Below are positions 37,806 to 47,452 of a DNA stretch of 64,000 bases, piece after piece. The position numbers were made by a program, and so were the translations under genes. The number at the start of each line of letters is the position of its first letter. Positions within the stretch are counted from its first letter, which is position 1. The stretch is from assembly GCA_021773565.1 (NCBI GenBank), contig JAJFJZ010000020.1:266116-330115 (forward strand), written 5' to 3'. Under the pieces are notes generated by a model, which was not told where the DNA came from, did not search any database, and was given only the letters and a program-made list of their open reading frames with translations. The DNA comes from Gammaproteobacteria bacterium (GTDB taxonomy: Bacteria > Pseudomonadota > Gammaproteobacteria > Pseudomonadales > Azotimanducaceae).

Positions 37806-38009
37806 CTAGATCCCTACAACGTTAGTTGCACATGGACCTTTCTGACCTTCTCCAACTTCATACTCTACTTTCTGACCATCATCCAGACTGGCGTAGCCAG
37901 AACTCTTGATTTCAGAATGGTGTACAAACAAGTCTTTACCACCTTCATCCGGTGTGATGAAGCCGTAGCCTTTGTCTGCATTAAACCATTTTACCGTACC
38001 TGTACTCAT
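37806..38009 (-). CDS. Cold-shock domain protein (CspA family)
   Basis: 67 residues, single OB-fold cold-shock domain with RNP1 KGYGFI and RNP2 DLFVHH. Binds single-stranded nucleic acids as an RNA chaperone. Monocistronic, with a hairpin after the stop and a long upstream region that could serve as a cold-responsive 5' leader. Confidence 0.95.
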   Translation of the reverse strand: MSTGTVKWFNADKGYGFITPDEGGKDLFVHHSEIKSSGYASLDDGQKVEYEVGEGQKGPCATNVVGI

Positions 38010-38324
38010 TTCAAACTTATCCTATATTTATATTTTGGGTCTATCATTAGAGACAACAGCAATGCTTAGCGTATGCCAAATCTTTCCACCTTCCCCAACT
38101 AGGCCGGAAGATTGCCCTTTACGCGCCATAAAGTCCACCATTCCTGCAGGATTTCCGTATTTAGAACGCTCCCTTTATTCCACGCGCAAATAACAATAAT
38201 TCGTATTTTCGCGCCCAACACCCTTACAGCCCCTGTTTTACAGGCTTCTAACGCTATCCTTGTTGCAAAACACGGCATCAGACAGCATTGTTCGTTTATC
38301 TAACGATTTTCATGGGAAAACCGA
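38010..38324. other. Divergent intergenic region, csp leader and NUP promoter
   Basis: 315 bp between two divergent genes. It must hold both promoters and, by analogy with cspA genes, probably a long csp 5' leader on the minus strand. I see a short inverted repeat CCTGT-TTT-ACAGG but no promoter, riboswitch or small gene I would defend. Confidence 0.4.
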
Positions 38325-39335
38325 ATGTCGCAGCAATTCAAACTGTATTTCGCCCTTCTTGCATTAACTTCAGCCATACAACCGGTACTCGCCGTTGAAC
38401 CCGTGAAGGTAAAAATACTGATCGCAGCCCAGTTTGAGATAGGAGCGTACAGCGGCGACCGTGCAGGGGAATTGCAATACTGGTATGAACGATATTTGAA
38501 AGGTGCCCCAGCCACAGAGATTCCTGGCGCTGAAAACCCGCTGTTTTGCAGCGAGATTGGTATTTGTGGCGTGGAACTTGGGATGGGCAAGGTGCGCTCG
38601 TCTTCTTCAATGACCGCCATCCTGCTGGACACGCGTTTTGATTTTTCCCAAACCTATTTCGTAATTACCGGTGTAGGTGGAACGCCACCCGGCGCGGGAA
38701 CCATTGCAGCCGTTTTTTGGGCAGACTGGCTCATAGACTATGATTTGGGACATCGCTGGGCACCTGATGAAGGTGCGCAAGGGGCGCCTGCGTTCAGCCC
38801 GCGCAAAGGGTACGAATCGATCAGACAAATTAAACTAAACCCGAATCTCGTAGCCTGGGCTTACCACCTGAGCAAGGGTATTCCGTTGAAAGACTCAGCG
38901 AGTGCAAAAACTTACCGAAATCGTTATCAACAGGTACAGGCACGTCGCACTCCATTTGTTGGAGTAGGTGCCCATCTGGCAGCAGATACCTTCTTCCATG
39001 GACCGGGACTCTCTGCTGAAGCACAGTACATTACAGATTTGTACGGTGCGGGTACCTATGTGATTACAGAAATGGAAGGTGTTGCCGTGGCCTACGTAAT
39101 TAGAAAAATACTGGCAAGTGATCGTATACTCAGTCTTCGCAGCGCGGTAAATTTCGATCAGGGCAGCGCTGGCGAAACTACCCTTGCACACCTTGATCCG
39201 GAGCCCGGAAATACGCCGGGCGGATTTGATGTAGGGCTGCAAAATAATGTCGCCGTTGGCTCTACGGTTGTCGACTATATCGTTTCACACTGGCTGCAAT
39301 GGCAGAAACAAATACCGGAATTTGACCTTAATTAA
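38325..39335 (+). CDS. Purine nucleoside permease (NUP family)
   Basis: 336 residues with a signal peptide ending near VLAVE (residue 23). VKILIAAQFEIGAYSGDRAGEL, FVITGVGGTPPGAGTIA and TEMEGVAVAYVI are family features of NUP proteins, which resemble nucleoside phosphorylases in fold. Despite the name, the protein is a soluble exported protein rather than a multi-pass carrier; it may bind or cleave nucleosides in the periplasm. GGGA lies 8 nt before the ATG. Confidence 0.85.
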   Translation: MSQQFKLYFALLALTSAIQPVLAVEPVKVKILIAAQFEIGAYSGDRAGELQYWYERYLKGAPATEIPGAENPLFCSEIGICGVELGMGKVRSSSSMTAILLDTRFDFSQTYFVITGVGGTPPGAGTIAAVFWADWLIDYDLGHRWAPDEGAQGAPAFSPRKGYESIRQIKLNPNLVAWAYHLSKGIPLKDSASAKTYRNRYQQVQARRTPFVGVGAHLAADTFFHGPGLSAEAQYITDLYGAGTYVITEMEGVAVAYVIRKILASDRILSLRSAVNFDQGSAGETTLAHLDPEPGNTPGGFDVGLQNNVAVGSTVVDYIVSHWLQWQKQIPEFDLN

Positions 39336-39367
39336 AAGCTGGTCGCTGACCATTTGGCAGCAGACAA

Positions 39368-40318
39368 CTAGAGTCCACCAAAACGTCTAAAATAGCCTGG
39401 ATTAACTTCTGGAAGAGCACCCTCTGCGTTTTCCAGGTTGTTTTGAATATAATCGAGCGCATTTTTTGATAATAATTTGTACAAACGTGTGGCAAGTTTA
39501 TTGGCTTCAAATCCAATCCAGCCCCTGGGTAACATTGCTTCGGGAAAGTCAGGGTCTCGCAACAACACCCTTCTATACTCATGCAACATAAGCGTGCGAA
39601 TCTGAAAACAAAGTTCCGGTGAAGGATTATTCCTGCCAAGTTTTACAGCCAGTGGTCGGTAGAAACCCAGAAAATTACCATACATCTCACGCAGTTCATC
39701 CAGGTTCCATTTTTGTTCTGCCAGGATTTTTAGCGCCGTCTGTGAATCAGGATCATCAGCGGATGCCGAAAAAACAATCACTTTACCCAGCAGGTTTTGT
39801 TCGTGCAGGGTTTCCTCCAGTGAGGTTTTTTCTGATGATGGGTGTGCATACATGCCATTTACCAAAGAATGGTAACCCTGCCATAACATGCTTTTTCGAA
39901 ATTGGGCTTTTCCCTTCTCCGGTACAAATACAGGTGAAACCAGAGTCCAGCTTCCATCCCACTCCTCTATACCCGCAGAGTAAATTCGTCGGGCCGCCTT
40001 ACCGGTAAAATGGTTAGCACTATCCGTAAAACAGTAATAGCTGCGACGGCCCAGCTTTTTTACCTGCAACCAGTCCTGTTGCGCAAGCCGAAAAACCGCA
40101 GTGCGCACCAGGCGCTCCGCATAGCCAAACGGTGCCAGGGCCTGGATTAAACTACCCAACCAGATCCATCCTCCGTGCTGGGTGATGGAATCTCCAAATA
40201 CGGTTACCACCATTGAAGTACAACTGATGTTGCATTCAGAAGTTCGTTGCGAAACCAGCTCCGGAGAAATTTTTACGCTAACGCCCGACGCTGGTCTATA
40301 GTTGGTCAAAATCGACAA
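39368..40318 (-). CDS. paaX: Phenylacetate operon repressor PaaX
   Basis: 316 residues. N-terminal winged helix (TSMVVTVFGDSITQHGGWIWLGSLIQAL, then ERLVRTAVFRLAQQDWL), central PaaX domain with VSPVFVPEKGKAQFRKSMLWQGY, and the C-terminal segment with LLRDPDFPEAMLPRGWIGFEA. PaaX represses paa genes until phenylacetyl-CoA binds. Last gene of the paa operon; its start overlaps the paaE stop by 23 bp, so it is under its own control if the operon promoter is its target. Confidence 0.93.
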   Translation of the reverse strand: MSILTNYRPASGVSVKISPELVSQRTSECNISCTSMVVTVFGDSITQHGGWIWLGSLIQALAPFGYAERLVRTAVFRLAQQDWLQVKKLGRRSYYCFTDSANHFTGKAARRIYSAGIEEWDGSWTLVSPVFVPEKGKAQFRKSMLWQGYHSLVNGMYAHPSSEKTSLEETLHEQNLLGKVIVFSASADDPDSQTALKILAEQKWNLDELREMYGNFLGFYRPLAVKLGRNNPSPELCFQIRTLMLHEYRRVLLRDPDFPEAMLPRGWIGFEANKLATRLYKLLSKNALDYIQNNLENAEGALPEVNPGYFRRFGGL

Positions 40319-41405
40319 CTACCGTTTCTGACACAGGATGTGCCTGACACGTCAAAATCAGGCCTTCAGCAACCTCCTGTTCTGTAAGCGCATGGTTCAA
40401 ATCCATCTCCACCCTGCCTTCCATCAGACGGGCTTTGCAAGTTGCGCACACTCCTCCTTTACAGGAAAAAGGCAAATCGGCACCGTTCGCCATCGCAGCA
40501 TCAAGAATATTTTCGCCATCAGCTGTCAACGCAAAGCGCGACGATCGCCCGGCAACAGTAACGAGGACTTCACTTAACTGACCACCATATTGTTTGGCCC
40601 GTGCATGATGTTTTTCCACAACTTCCTTTGCATCTTCCGCAGACGCATAAAACAGTTCGTAGTGAATATGTGATTCATCAACACCATTGGCACGCAAACC
40701 ACGGGATACTTCAGAGATCATGGATTCAGGTCCACACAGAAAAAATTCGCTGGTACCCTTCAGATTGATAAGCCCCTTGCGAGCCAGCTCATCTCCCTTA
40801 CGGTTGTCTATCCTGCCAAAGAGAACTTCTGCATCCTGTTCTTCCCTGCTGAGAATATTTACCCAGTTAAAACGGTTCATGTACCGGTTTTTCACAAAAC
40901 TTAACTGTTCCTTGAACATGACAGAAGCTGAATTGCGATTGCCGTACAGCAGGGTTACTTCACTATTTGGCTCCCTCGATAACACAGACTTGATAATGGA
41001 TAACACAGGTGTGATGCCACTACCGGCACAGATACACAAATACCGCTTGATACTTTCGCTGGAAAGAGAGGTGTAAAAATTACCCTGCGGAGGCATAACC
41101 TCAAGTATGTCCCCCGCTTTCAATTGAAAAGCGAAGGCAGAAAATGCACCACCTGCTATGTGCTTAATAGCTACCTGCAACTTGTTGTCATCCACGCCCG
41201 AACAAATTGAATACGAACGACGTATTTCTTCATCGTCCAGAATGGTGCGCAGGGTTAGATATTGCCCCTGAATGAAGTTAAATTTTTCTTTCAGCCCCTC
41301 GGGCACATCAAAAGTAATGCACACAGCACTATCAGTTTCCTGTTCCACTGACAGAAGCCGCAGTGGGTAAAAATTGCTTTCATTCATAGAAATTCCATTC
41401 GCCAT
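40296..41405 (-). CDS. paaE: Phenylacetyl-CoA epoxidase reductase PaaE
   Basis: 369 residues. FAD-binding ferredoxin reductase half (RRSYSICSG flavin motif, GSGITPVLSI NAD(P) motif, FLCGPESMI) fused to a plant-type [2Fe-2S] ferredoxin with the cluster ligands in CKGGVCATCKA and a later Cys in LTCQAHP. Passes electrons from NADPH to the PaaABC epoxidase. The next in-frame ATG is at 41387. Confidence 0.95.
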   Translation of the reverse strand: MANGISMNESNFYPLRLLSVEQETDSAVCITFDVPEGLKEKFNFIQGQYLTLRTILDDEEIRRSYSICSGVDDNKLQVAIKHIAGGAFSAFAFQLKAGDILEVMPPQGNFYTSLSSESIKRYLCICAGSGITPVLSIIKSVLSREPNSEVTLLYGNRNSASVMFKEQLSFVKNRYMNRFNWVNILSREEQDAEVLFGRIDNRKGDELARKGLINLKGTSEFFLCGPESMISEVSRGLRANGVDESHIHYELFYASAEDAKEVVEKHHARAKQYGGQLSEVLVTVAGRSSRFALTADGENILDAAMANGADLPFSCKGGVCATCKARLMEGRVEMDLNHALTEQEVAEGLILTCQAHPVSETVVVDFDQL

Positions 41406-41414
41406 GCAGCTGAC

Positions 41415-41933
41415 CTAAATACACTTGAAGTAATCGAAAGCTTCCAAACAGTCGTTGCACTTGTACAGGGCCTTGCAGGCAGTTGATCCAAATTCGCTAA
41501 TCAGCGAATTATCTGTTGATGCACACTGAGGGCAGATAACTTTCCGCACCTGCCACGTGGGCGTGGGAGGTGCAATTCCAAAGTCCATCAACTGCTGCTT
41601 GCCCTGTTTACTCATCCAGTCAGTGGACCATGCAGGAGATAAACGCGTGGTTACTTCAACATGTGAGTACCCTGCGCGCTTGAGCGTTTTGCAAATATCC
41701 TGTTCAATCTCCCGCATCGCCGGGCAGCCTGAATAGGTGGGTGTGATAACTACCTCTACCCGGCTTGCCTGTTCAATTACATCCTGCAAAACCCCCAAAT
41801 CCCAGATAGAAATAACGGGAATTTCGGGATCAGTAACCGTATCCAGTAAAGCCCAGATCTGAGGACACAGTGAGTTTTCCCGCGCCTTGCTTCGAATGAG
41901 TTGATCGTGTGTGGTCACTGGCAATAAGGCCAT
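41415..41933 (-). CDS. paaD: Phenylacetate degradation protein PaaD (DUF59/MIP18)
   Basis: 172 residues. DUF59 domain with TVTDPEIPVISIWDLGV and TYSGCPAM, then a C-terminal zinc- or cluster-binding part with C-P-Q-C...C-x-x-C. PaaD is required for the epoxidase, probably for iron-sulfur cluster assembly. Ten bp upstream of paaE. Confidence 0.94.
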   Translation of the reverse strand: MALLPVTTHDQLIRSKARENSLCPQIWALLDTVTDPEIPVISIWDLGVLQDVIEQASRVEVVITPTYSGCPAMREIEQDICKTLKRAGYSHVEVTTRLSPAWSTDWMSKQGKQQLMDFGIAPPTPTWQVRKVICPQCASTDNSLISEFGSTACKALYKCNDCLEAFDYFKCI

Positions 41934-41938
41934 GAGGC

Positions 41939-42730
41939 TTACCAGGCAAGCCCGGGATAGGCGCGTTGCAGAAATTGCATCTCTGACAGCAAGTGACCAT
42001 GGTATTCTGTGTGTACCCCCGCTCTCCCGCCAGTTACCTGCCAGTCCCCGGGTGGATGGTCCAGTGTAGCTTCATTCAGAATCCCGGAAACCCGAGCTTC
42101 CCACGTATCAAATAATGCAGCTCGATCCACCGAGATTCCGGCGGGTAAGAGTGCGAGTTCTGTCTCGCTCATTTCAAATAGCTCAGGCGTGTAACCCCAC
42201 AATTCATTCACTGCATTTTGCATTCTTGTGTGGCTTTCTTCTGTGCCGTCTCCAAGGCGCAAAGCCCATTCATGACTTCGTCGAAGGTGGTATTTACTTT
42301 CCTTCAAGGTCTTGGCGGCTATCGCCGCCAGCCTTGAGTCACTTGACGCACTCAAGGCAGTAAAATAATCGACATTGAACAAATCAACAATGAGTTGACG
42401 GGTCATGGTGTAAGCAAAATCTCCGATGGGCATTTCAAAGATCAACAGGTTTAAATACTCGCGGCTGTCGCGCAAATAGGCAATATCATCTACTGACTGG
42501 TTCTTGAAAACTCCGCCTGTTACCTTCGCCAACTCCACAGCGTACTCATAGAACATATTCGCCCGGCCAATAAAATCCAGGGCGACATTTGAAATGGCGA
42601 GATCTTCTTCCAGTAAAGGTGCGTTGCGGCACCACTCAGCCAGTCTCTGTCCCAACATAAGACTGTCGTCACCAAGACCGATGGAATATTCCAGCGTATT
42701 TTCTCTAGTGGTTGATTCGGTATTACTCAT
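41939..42730 (-). CDS. paaC: Phenylacetyl-CoA epoxidase structural subunit PaaC
   Basis: 263 residues, ferritin-like helical bundle with LGDDSLMLGQRLAEWCRNAPLLEEDLAISN, DFAYTMTRQ, ESKYHLRRSHEWALRLGDGTEESHTRMQ. The non-catalytic partner that holds PaaA in the 1,2-phenylacetyl-CoA epoxidase complex. Five bp upstream of paaD. Confidence 0.95.
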   Translation of the reverse strand: MSNTESTTRENTLEYSIGLGDDSLMLGQRLAEWCRNAPLLEEDLAISNVALDFIGRANMFYEYAVELAKVTGGVFKNQSVDDIAYLRDSREYLNLLIFEMPIGDFAYTMTRQLIVDLFNVDYFTALSASSDSRLAAIAAKTLKESKYHLRRSHEWALRLGDGTEESHTRMQNAVNELWGYTPELFEMSETELALLPAGISVDRAALFDTWEARVSGILNEATLDHPPGDWQVTGGRAGVHTEYHGHLLSEMQFLQRAYPGLAW

Positions 42731-42754
42731 ACTGCTTTCCAGGGAAATAGGGGC

Positions 42755-43045
42755 TTACATATTCTTGATGTTTTCAGGCAACACATAGTGGGTAGCATGG
42801 CGATAAGGTTTGTCTTCCATTGGATCATAAAAACTTGCAGCGTCTTCTTCCTGTGAACAGGTGATGTCGCCCGACTTTACGACCCAGATGCTGACACCTT
42901 CGCTACGGCGTGTGTAACAATCCCGTGCATATTCAAGTGCCTGTTCAGCATCCTCTGCATGCAGACTGCCAACATGTTTGTGGTCGAGACCCCGCTTGGA
43001 GCGTACAAATACTTCATATAAAGGTGTGTTGACTGATGTGTTCAC
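42755..43045 (-). CDS. paaB: Phenylacetyl-CoA epoxidase subunit PaaB
   Basis: 96 residues: [22 protein letters not shown], then [21 protein letters not shown], the standard PaaB profile. Bridges the PaaAC subcomplexes. Overlaps the paaA stop by 4 bp. Confidence 0.96.
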   Translation of the reverse strand: MNTSVNTPLYEVFVRSKRGLDHKHVGSLHAEDAEQALEYARDCYTRRSEGVSIWVVKSGDITCSQEEDAASFYDPMEDKPYRHATHYVLPENIKNM

Positions 43046-44007
43046 GAAGCCTCCTTCATCCGGTTTCGATCCAGCGTTTTTACCTTGTAAGCTCTCATAG
43101 CCTCGCGCACCCAGGCACCATCGTCATGCACCTTTTTATGGTGCTCAACGCGTTGCTTGTTACACATGCCTTTACCACTTACCACGCGTAAAAACTCGTC
43201 CCAGTCGATGGCACCAAAATCATAGTGGCCACGTTCTTCGTTCCATTTAAGATCATCATCGGGCACCTTAAGGCCCAGAAATTCTATCTGGGGTATCGTC
43301 TGATCGACAAAGGCCTGACGTAACTCATCGTTGCTTTTGCGTTTTATTTTCCACTTCATGGACTGTGCGCTGTGTGCAGACTCAGCATCGTGCGGGCCAA
43401 ACATCATCAGGGACGGCCACCACCAGCGATTCAGGGCGTCCTGCGCCATGGCTTTTTGCTCAGCGCTACCATTCGCCAGAACTACGAGGCTCTCAAAACC
43501 CTGGCGTTGGTGAAAGCTCTCTTCCTTACAGATTCTGACCATAGCGCGTGCATAGGGTCCGTATGAGGTTCTCTGCAGTGAAATCTGGTTAACGATTGCT
43601 GCACCGTCCACCAACCAGCCAATGGTGCCAATATCCGCCCACGTCAATGAAGGGTAGTTGAAAATAGAGGCGTATTTTGCAGTGCCATTTTGCAAGGCCT
43701 CTACCAACTCCTCGCGTGTTATTCCCAGCGTTTCAGTCGCACTGTAAAGGTACAAGCCATGTCCGCCTTCATCCTGCACCTTGGCTAACAGAATCATCTT
43801 TCGACGTAATGTCGGGGCACGACTTATCCAGTTACCTTCGGGTTGCATGCCAATTACTTCAGAGTGTGCATGTTGGGACATTTGCCGAATCAGGTTTTTT
43901 CGATAGGCTTCAGGCATCCAGTCTTTCGGCTCAATCTTCTGTTCATCATCTATGCGATTTTGAAAGGCCTGTTCCAACTCTTCCGCATTGAGTTTAAATT
44001 GCGTCAT
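43042..44007 (-). CDS. paaA: Phenylacetyl-CoA epoxidase catalytic subunit PaaA
   Basis: 321 residues from ATG 44007, preferred over the upstream GTG because of AGGTAA 7 nt before it. Di-iron monooxygenase: helix motifs [17 protein letters not shown] and [11 protein letters not shown] supply Glu and His ligands. Adds one oxygen atom to the ring of phenylacetyl-CoA. First gene of the paaABCDE block. Confidence 0.96.
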   Translation of the reverse strand: MTQFKLNAEELEQAFQNRIDDEQKIEPKDWMPEAYRKNLIRQMSQHAHSEVIGMQPEGNWISRAPTLRRKMILLAKVQDEGGHGLYLYSATETLGITREELVEALQNGTAKYASIFNYPSLTWADIGTIGWLVDGAAIVNQISLQRTSYGPYARAMVRICKEESFHQRQGFESLVVLANGSAEQKAMAQDALNRWWWPSLMMFGPHDAESAHSAQSMKWKIKRKSNDELRQAFVDQTIPQIEFLGLKVPDDDLKWNEERGHYDFGAIDWDEFLRVVSGKGMCNKQRVEHHKKVHDDGAWVREAMRAYKVKTLDRNRMKEAS

Positions 44008-44045
44008 AACTTTTACCTGTTTTTGCACCTGCTGAAAAATTAGTT

Positions 44046-44483
44046 CTATTCTGGTAACACCGCACCGCGAATACGTGCAGAACGCCCCCTGAACTGCGCA
44101 ATAATCCGACTGTTCTGGTCGCGCACAACAACATCGTACAAACCACTTTTCTCGCCCTGGTTTACCACGCTTGCGCTAGCTGTTAATACATCACCGATAA
44201 AAGTTGGTCGCAAGTAGTCAATGCATGCACCCGATGCAACTGCCACCAGATTCTGGCTGTTGCAGGCAAAGGCAAAGGCCGAATCTGCCAGAGAAAATAT
44301 CATCCCCCCGTGGCACATGCCGTGCCCGTTTACCATGTCTTTACGCACTGTCATCGAGACCACGGCACAACCTTCACGTACCGAGAGAATTTGCATACCC
44401 ATTGCTTGAGAGGCGCCATCATCTGCCCACATGACGTCGGCACATTGTTCCGCGACAAGATCGGCATCATCCTGCTGCGACAC
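44046..44483 (-). CDS. paaI: Phenylacetate pathway thioesterase PaaI
   Basis: 145 residues, hotdog fold with [24 protein letters not shown], the PaaI signature (Asp in the long helix), and [16 protein letters not shown]. Hydrolyses hydroxyphenylacetyl-CoA shunt products to free trapped CoA. Gap of 2 bp from paaG and 38 bp to paaA. Confidence 0.94.
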   Translation of the reverse strand: MSQQDDADLVAEQCADVMWADDGASQAMGMQILSVREGCAVVSMTVRKDMVNGHGMCHGGMIFSLADSAFAFACNSQNLVAVASGACIDYLRPTFIGDVLTASASVVNQGEKSGLYDVVVRDQNSRIIAQFRGRSARIRGAVLPE

Positions 44484-44485
44484 GC

Positions 44486-45277
44486 TTAATAACCCTTAAA
44501 ATCCGGTTTACGTTTCTCCATAAATGCTGCAACCCCTTCTTGATAGTCGTTTGACTGCCCGAGCGTGCGCATAGCAAACCTTTCGTTTTCCAACTGCTGA
44601 TGCATTGGTGTGGAGTGAGACTCGTTCAACAGTTTTTTTATGGTTGCAAGACCCCTGGTTGGTTGGGTTGCGAGATGTTCAGCCAGCTTGATGGACTCAC
44701 TCATTAGCTGGTCATCATCTACGCACTGCCAGATCATGCCCCAGGATTCAGCCTGCTCGGCGCTCAGTTTGTCGCCCAACAAAGCCAATCCTTTCGCCCT
44801 GGCCAGCCCGACCGCACGAGGCAGGTTCCAGGTTCCACCGGAATCTGGCACAAGACCTATTTTACAAAACACCTGTACAAAAGATGCGCTACGCGCAGCC
44901 AGTACGATGTCACAGGCCAGGGCAACGCTTGCACCAGCTCCTGCAGCAACGCCATTTACAGCGCAGATCACGGGTTTTTCCAGGGTCATAATTGCACGTA
45001 CGAAGGGGTTATAATATTTTTCAACAATTTCACCCAGCTCAGCAGGTTCTTCCGACCCGCTATCCATCAAATCCTTAAGATCCTGACCGGCACAAAAACC
45101 CCTGCCTTCCCCGGTTATAACCAAACATCGAACCTGGGCATTGGTACGAACATCAAGCATTGCTGCCTGAACATCTTCGTGCATTGCCACAGTAAAACTG
45201 TTTAGCGTTTCTGGCAGATTAAGCGTTAGAACTGCAACACCCTTGTTCACGTCGTACTTTATATTTTGAAAATGCAT
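44486..45277 (-). CDS. paaG: Ring-1,2-epoxyphenylacetyl-CoA isomerase PaaG
   Basis: 263 residues, crotonase fold: oxyanion-hole motif GRGFCAGQDLKDLM, catalytic region GLVPDSGGTWNLPRAVG with Asp, and the C-terminal EGVAAFMEKRKPDFKGY typical of PaaG. Isomerises the epoxide to the oxepin-CoA that PaaZ opens. The other crotonase, PaaF, is not encoded here. Confidence 0.92.
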   Translation of the reverse strand: MHFQNIKYDVNKGVAVLTLNLPETLNSFTVAMHEDVQAAMLDVRTNAQVRCLVITGEGRGFCAGQDLKDLMDSGSEEPAELGEIVEKYYNPFVRAIMTLEKPVICAVNGVAAGAGASVALACDIVLAARSASFVQVFCKIGLVPDSGGTWNLPRAVGLARAKGLALLGDKLSAEQAESWGMIWQCVDDDQLMSESIKLAEHLATQPTRGLATIKKLLNESHSTPMHQQLENERFAMRTLGQSNDYQEGVAAFMEKRKPDFKGY

Positions 45278-45301
45278 TTTATCTCCTGAATCTGCAGACC
45301 C

Positions 45302-47347
45302 TTAAGCCTGCTTTTGCACCACCAGGGTGAGAATATCGTAAAGGGCAACTATTTTATTATCCTGATTGCTTACTTCGACATCCCAGACTACTACCCCGGT
45401 CGCCTGATCCTCGCCTGGACGCTTGTCCTTTTTGATCTTTTTCTTTGCTGTCAGTTTTGCCCGAATGGTATCGCCAATACCGACCGGTTCAATGAAGCGT
45501 AAATTTTCCAGACCATAGTTTGCCAAAACCGGGCCGGGTGCCGGTTCAACAAACATACCTGCCGCTGCGGAAATTATGAAATAGCCATGCGCAACCCGTT
45601 TGCCAAACAAGGAATCACGAGCCGCTATTTCGTCAAAATGTGCATAAAAGTGATCTCCGGTAAGACAACCGAAATTGACAATGTCAGCCTCGGTTACGGT
45701 TCTTCTGTGCGTGACCAGACTTTCGCCTATCAAAAGCTCTTCAAAGTATTTTCTAAAGGGGTGAATATCCGTGTGGGTAGTTGTCGCCCCTGACATGTAT
45801 TCCCGCGTAATAGCCATCAGGGTATCGGGTGAGGCCTGAATAGAAGTGCGTTGCATGTAGTGTTTTACTGCACGCACACCCCCAAGCTCCTCTCCCCCAC
45901 CAGCACGCCCGGGGCCACCATGTACCAAATTGGGTAGCGGTGAGCCATGGCCCGTCGACTCTTCCGCGCAATCACGGTTAATAACCAGCATGCGACCATG
46001 CCATGCCGCACTTTCCAGTATCAGGCTTGCAGCCTCTTCATTGTTATAGGTAAATACAGAACTCACCAGGCTTCCACGACCCATAGCAACGAGCGTAATC
46101 GCCTCTTCAATATTGTTGTAGGGCATCAATGTGCTTACCGGGCCAAACACCTCGATAGAATGCGGAGCATCCACCTCCAGAGGATTTTTGCACAACAATA
46201 GGGTGGGCGGATAAAAGGCACCTTTACAAGCTGCCTTACCAACAAGCTCGAAGTTTTCATCTCCGCCTGCCACTATCTCACAGTGTTTTGCAAGCGCCAG
46301 CACATTGGCATGCACATCCTTTTTTTGCGCTGCACCCAGCAAGGGCCCCATGTGAACACCTTCCTCTTCCGGATCCCCAATCACTACCCGCGACAATCGT
46401 TTTACCAGGGCATTTTGCACCTCATGCAGCATTGCGGCCGGAACTATTATGCGCCGAATGGCCGTACACTTCTGACCCGCCTTAATGGTCATTTCTTTAG
46501 CCACTTCTTCAATGAACAGACTGAATTCCGGGTCTGTTACGCTTACTGACTCACCCAATATGCAGCTATTCAGCGAATCAGCTTCCATATTAAAGGGAAT
46601 GCTTTTTGAGATAATATTTGGATGACTTCGCAACATCCGGCCGGTTGATGCAGAGCCTGTGAAAGTTACCACATCCTGCTCGCTTAAGTGATCCAGCAGG
46701 TCGCCCGTGCTTCCACATATGAGCTGCAGGCTACCTTCTGGCAAAATCCTGCTAGCTACAATTTCCTGTACCATCGCACAGGTTAAATAGGCCGAGTCGC
46801 TTGCCGGTTTTACCACAACCGGAACTCCGGCAACCAAACTTGGGGCAATTTTTTCTAACATTCCCCAGCAGGGGAAATTGTAGGCGTTAATATGCACCGA
46901 GACACCGCGTTTGGAGACCAGGATATGCCGTGCAGCAAAGGTATTATTTCTGGAAAGCCGTTCAGGTGGGCCTTCAACTATGAATTTCTCGTTAGAAAAC
47001 TCCCGAGTGGAGAGCGATGCGTAACCAGACAGAGTGGCTATGCCACCCTCAATATCTATCCAGGCATCGGCTTTGGTTGCACCCGTTGCTTTTGAAGCAG
47101 CGTAGAGCGATTCCTTCCTGGAAAGCAAGTGTTTTGCAAGTGCGCGCAAGGCTGCTGCCCGTTGATGAATAGATAGTTCACGCAGCGCTACTCCGCCAGT
47201 TTCGCGTCCGTAGTCGAGCACTCTGGAAAAATGTACCCCATCGCTACTGATTGAAGTGAGCGGACTTCCATTTACGGCGTGAAAAAGTTGTACCCCATCA
47301 CCAGTTCCTTCTACCCATTCGCCGTACACATAGCTTTTTGTCTTCAT
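45302..47347 (-). CDS. paaZ: Bifunctional oxepin-CoA hydrolase / semialdehyde dehydrogenase PaaZ
   Basis: 681 residues from ATG 47347 (a GTG 24 nt upstream is an alternative). N-terminal aldehyde dehydrogenase domain with [11 protein letters not shown], the active-site Cys in [11 protein letters not shown] and [23 protein letters not shown]-terminal MaoC-like hydratase with [10 protein letters not shown] and the RVAHGYF hotdog segment. Opens the oxepin ring and oxidises the aldehyde. First gene of the operon, divergent from paaK. Confidence 0.95.
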   Translation of the reverse strand: MKTKSYVYGEWVEGTGDGVQLFHAVNGSPLTSISSDGVHFSRVLDYGRETGGVALRELSIHQRAAALRALAKHLLSRKESLYAASKATGATKADAWIDIEGGIATLSGYASLSTREFSNEKFIVEGPPERLSRNNTFAARHILVSKRGVSVHINAYNFPCWGMLEKIAPSLVAGVPVVVKPASDSAYLTCAMVQEIVASRILPEGSLQLICGSTGDLLDHLSEQDVVTFTGSASTGRMLRSHPNIISKSIPFNMEADSLNSCILGESVSVTDPEFSLFIEEVAKEMTIKAGQKCTAIRRIIVPAAMLHEVQNALVKRLSRVVIGDPEEEGVHMGPLLGAAQKKDVHANVLALAKHCEIVAGGDENFELVGKAACKGAFYPPTLLLCKNPLEVDAPHSIEVFGPVSTLMPYNNIEEAITLVAMGRGSLVSSVFTYNNEEAASLILESAAWHGRMLVINRDCAEESTGHGSPLPNLVHGGPGRAGGGEELGGVRAVKHYMQRTSIQASPDTLMAITREYMSGATTTHTDIHPFRKYFEELLIGESLVTHRRTVTEADIVNFGCLTGDHFYAHFDEIAARDSLFGKRVAHGYFIISAAAGMFVEPAPGPVLANYGLENLRFIEPVGIGDTIRAKLTAKKKIKKDKRPGEDQATGVVVWDVEVSNQDNKIVALYDILTLVVQKQA

Positions 47348-47375
47348 ATTTTTGGGCCATACAATTTCCACTTTA

Positions 47376-47415
47376 TGATACAGAATTGCGGCATTGTGTC
47401 AATTTTGTGTAATAT
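47376..47415. promoter_or_regulatory. Candidate PaaX operator and paaK promoter
   Basis: The interval between paaZ and paaK holds an imperfect inverted repeat TGATACA (47376-47382) and TGTGTCA (47395-47401), one mismatch in seven, and two TTGTGT direct repeats. TTGCGG (47386-47391) and TAATAT (47410-47415) with 18 bp between could be the -35 and -10 of paaK. Overlap of repeat and -35 fits repression. PaaX binding is inferred from location. Confidence 0.4.
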
Positions 47416-47452
47416 ATCCAAAATCAAGCACCGAACAAAAACAGGAACGCAT

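Noticed and set aside
38050..38160. 37-codon minus-strand ORF in the csp leader
   Set aside because: Ribosome site too close to the ATG, no recognisable features; more likely untranslated leader.
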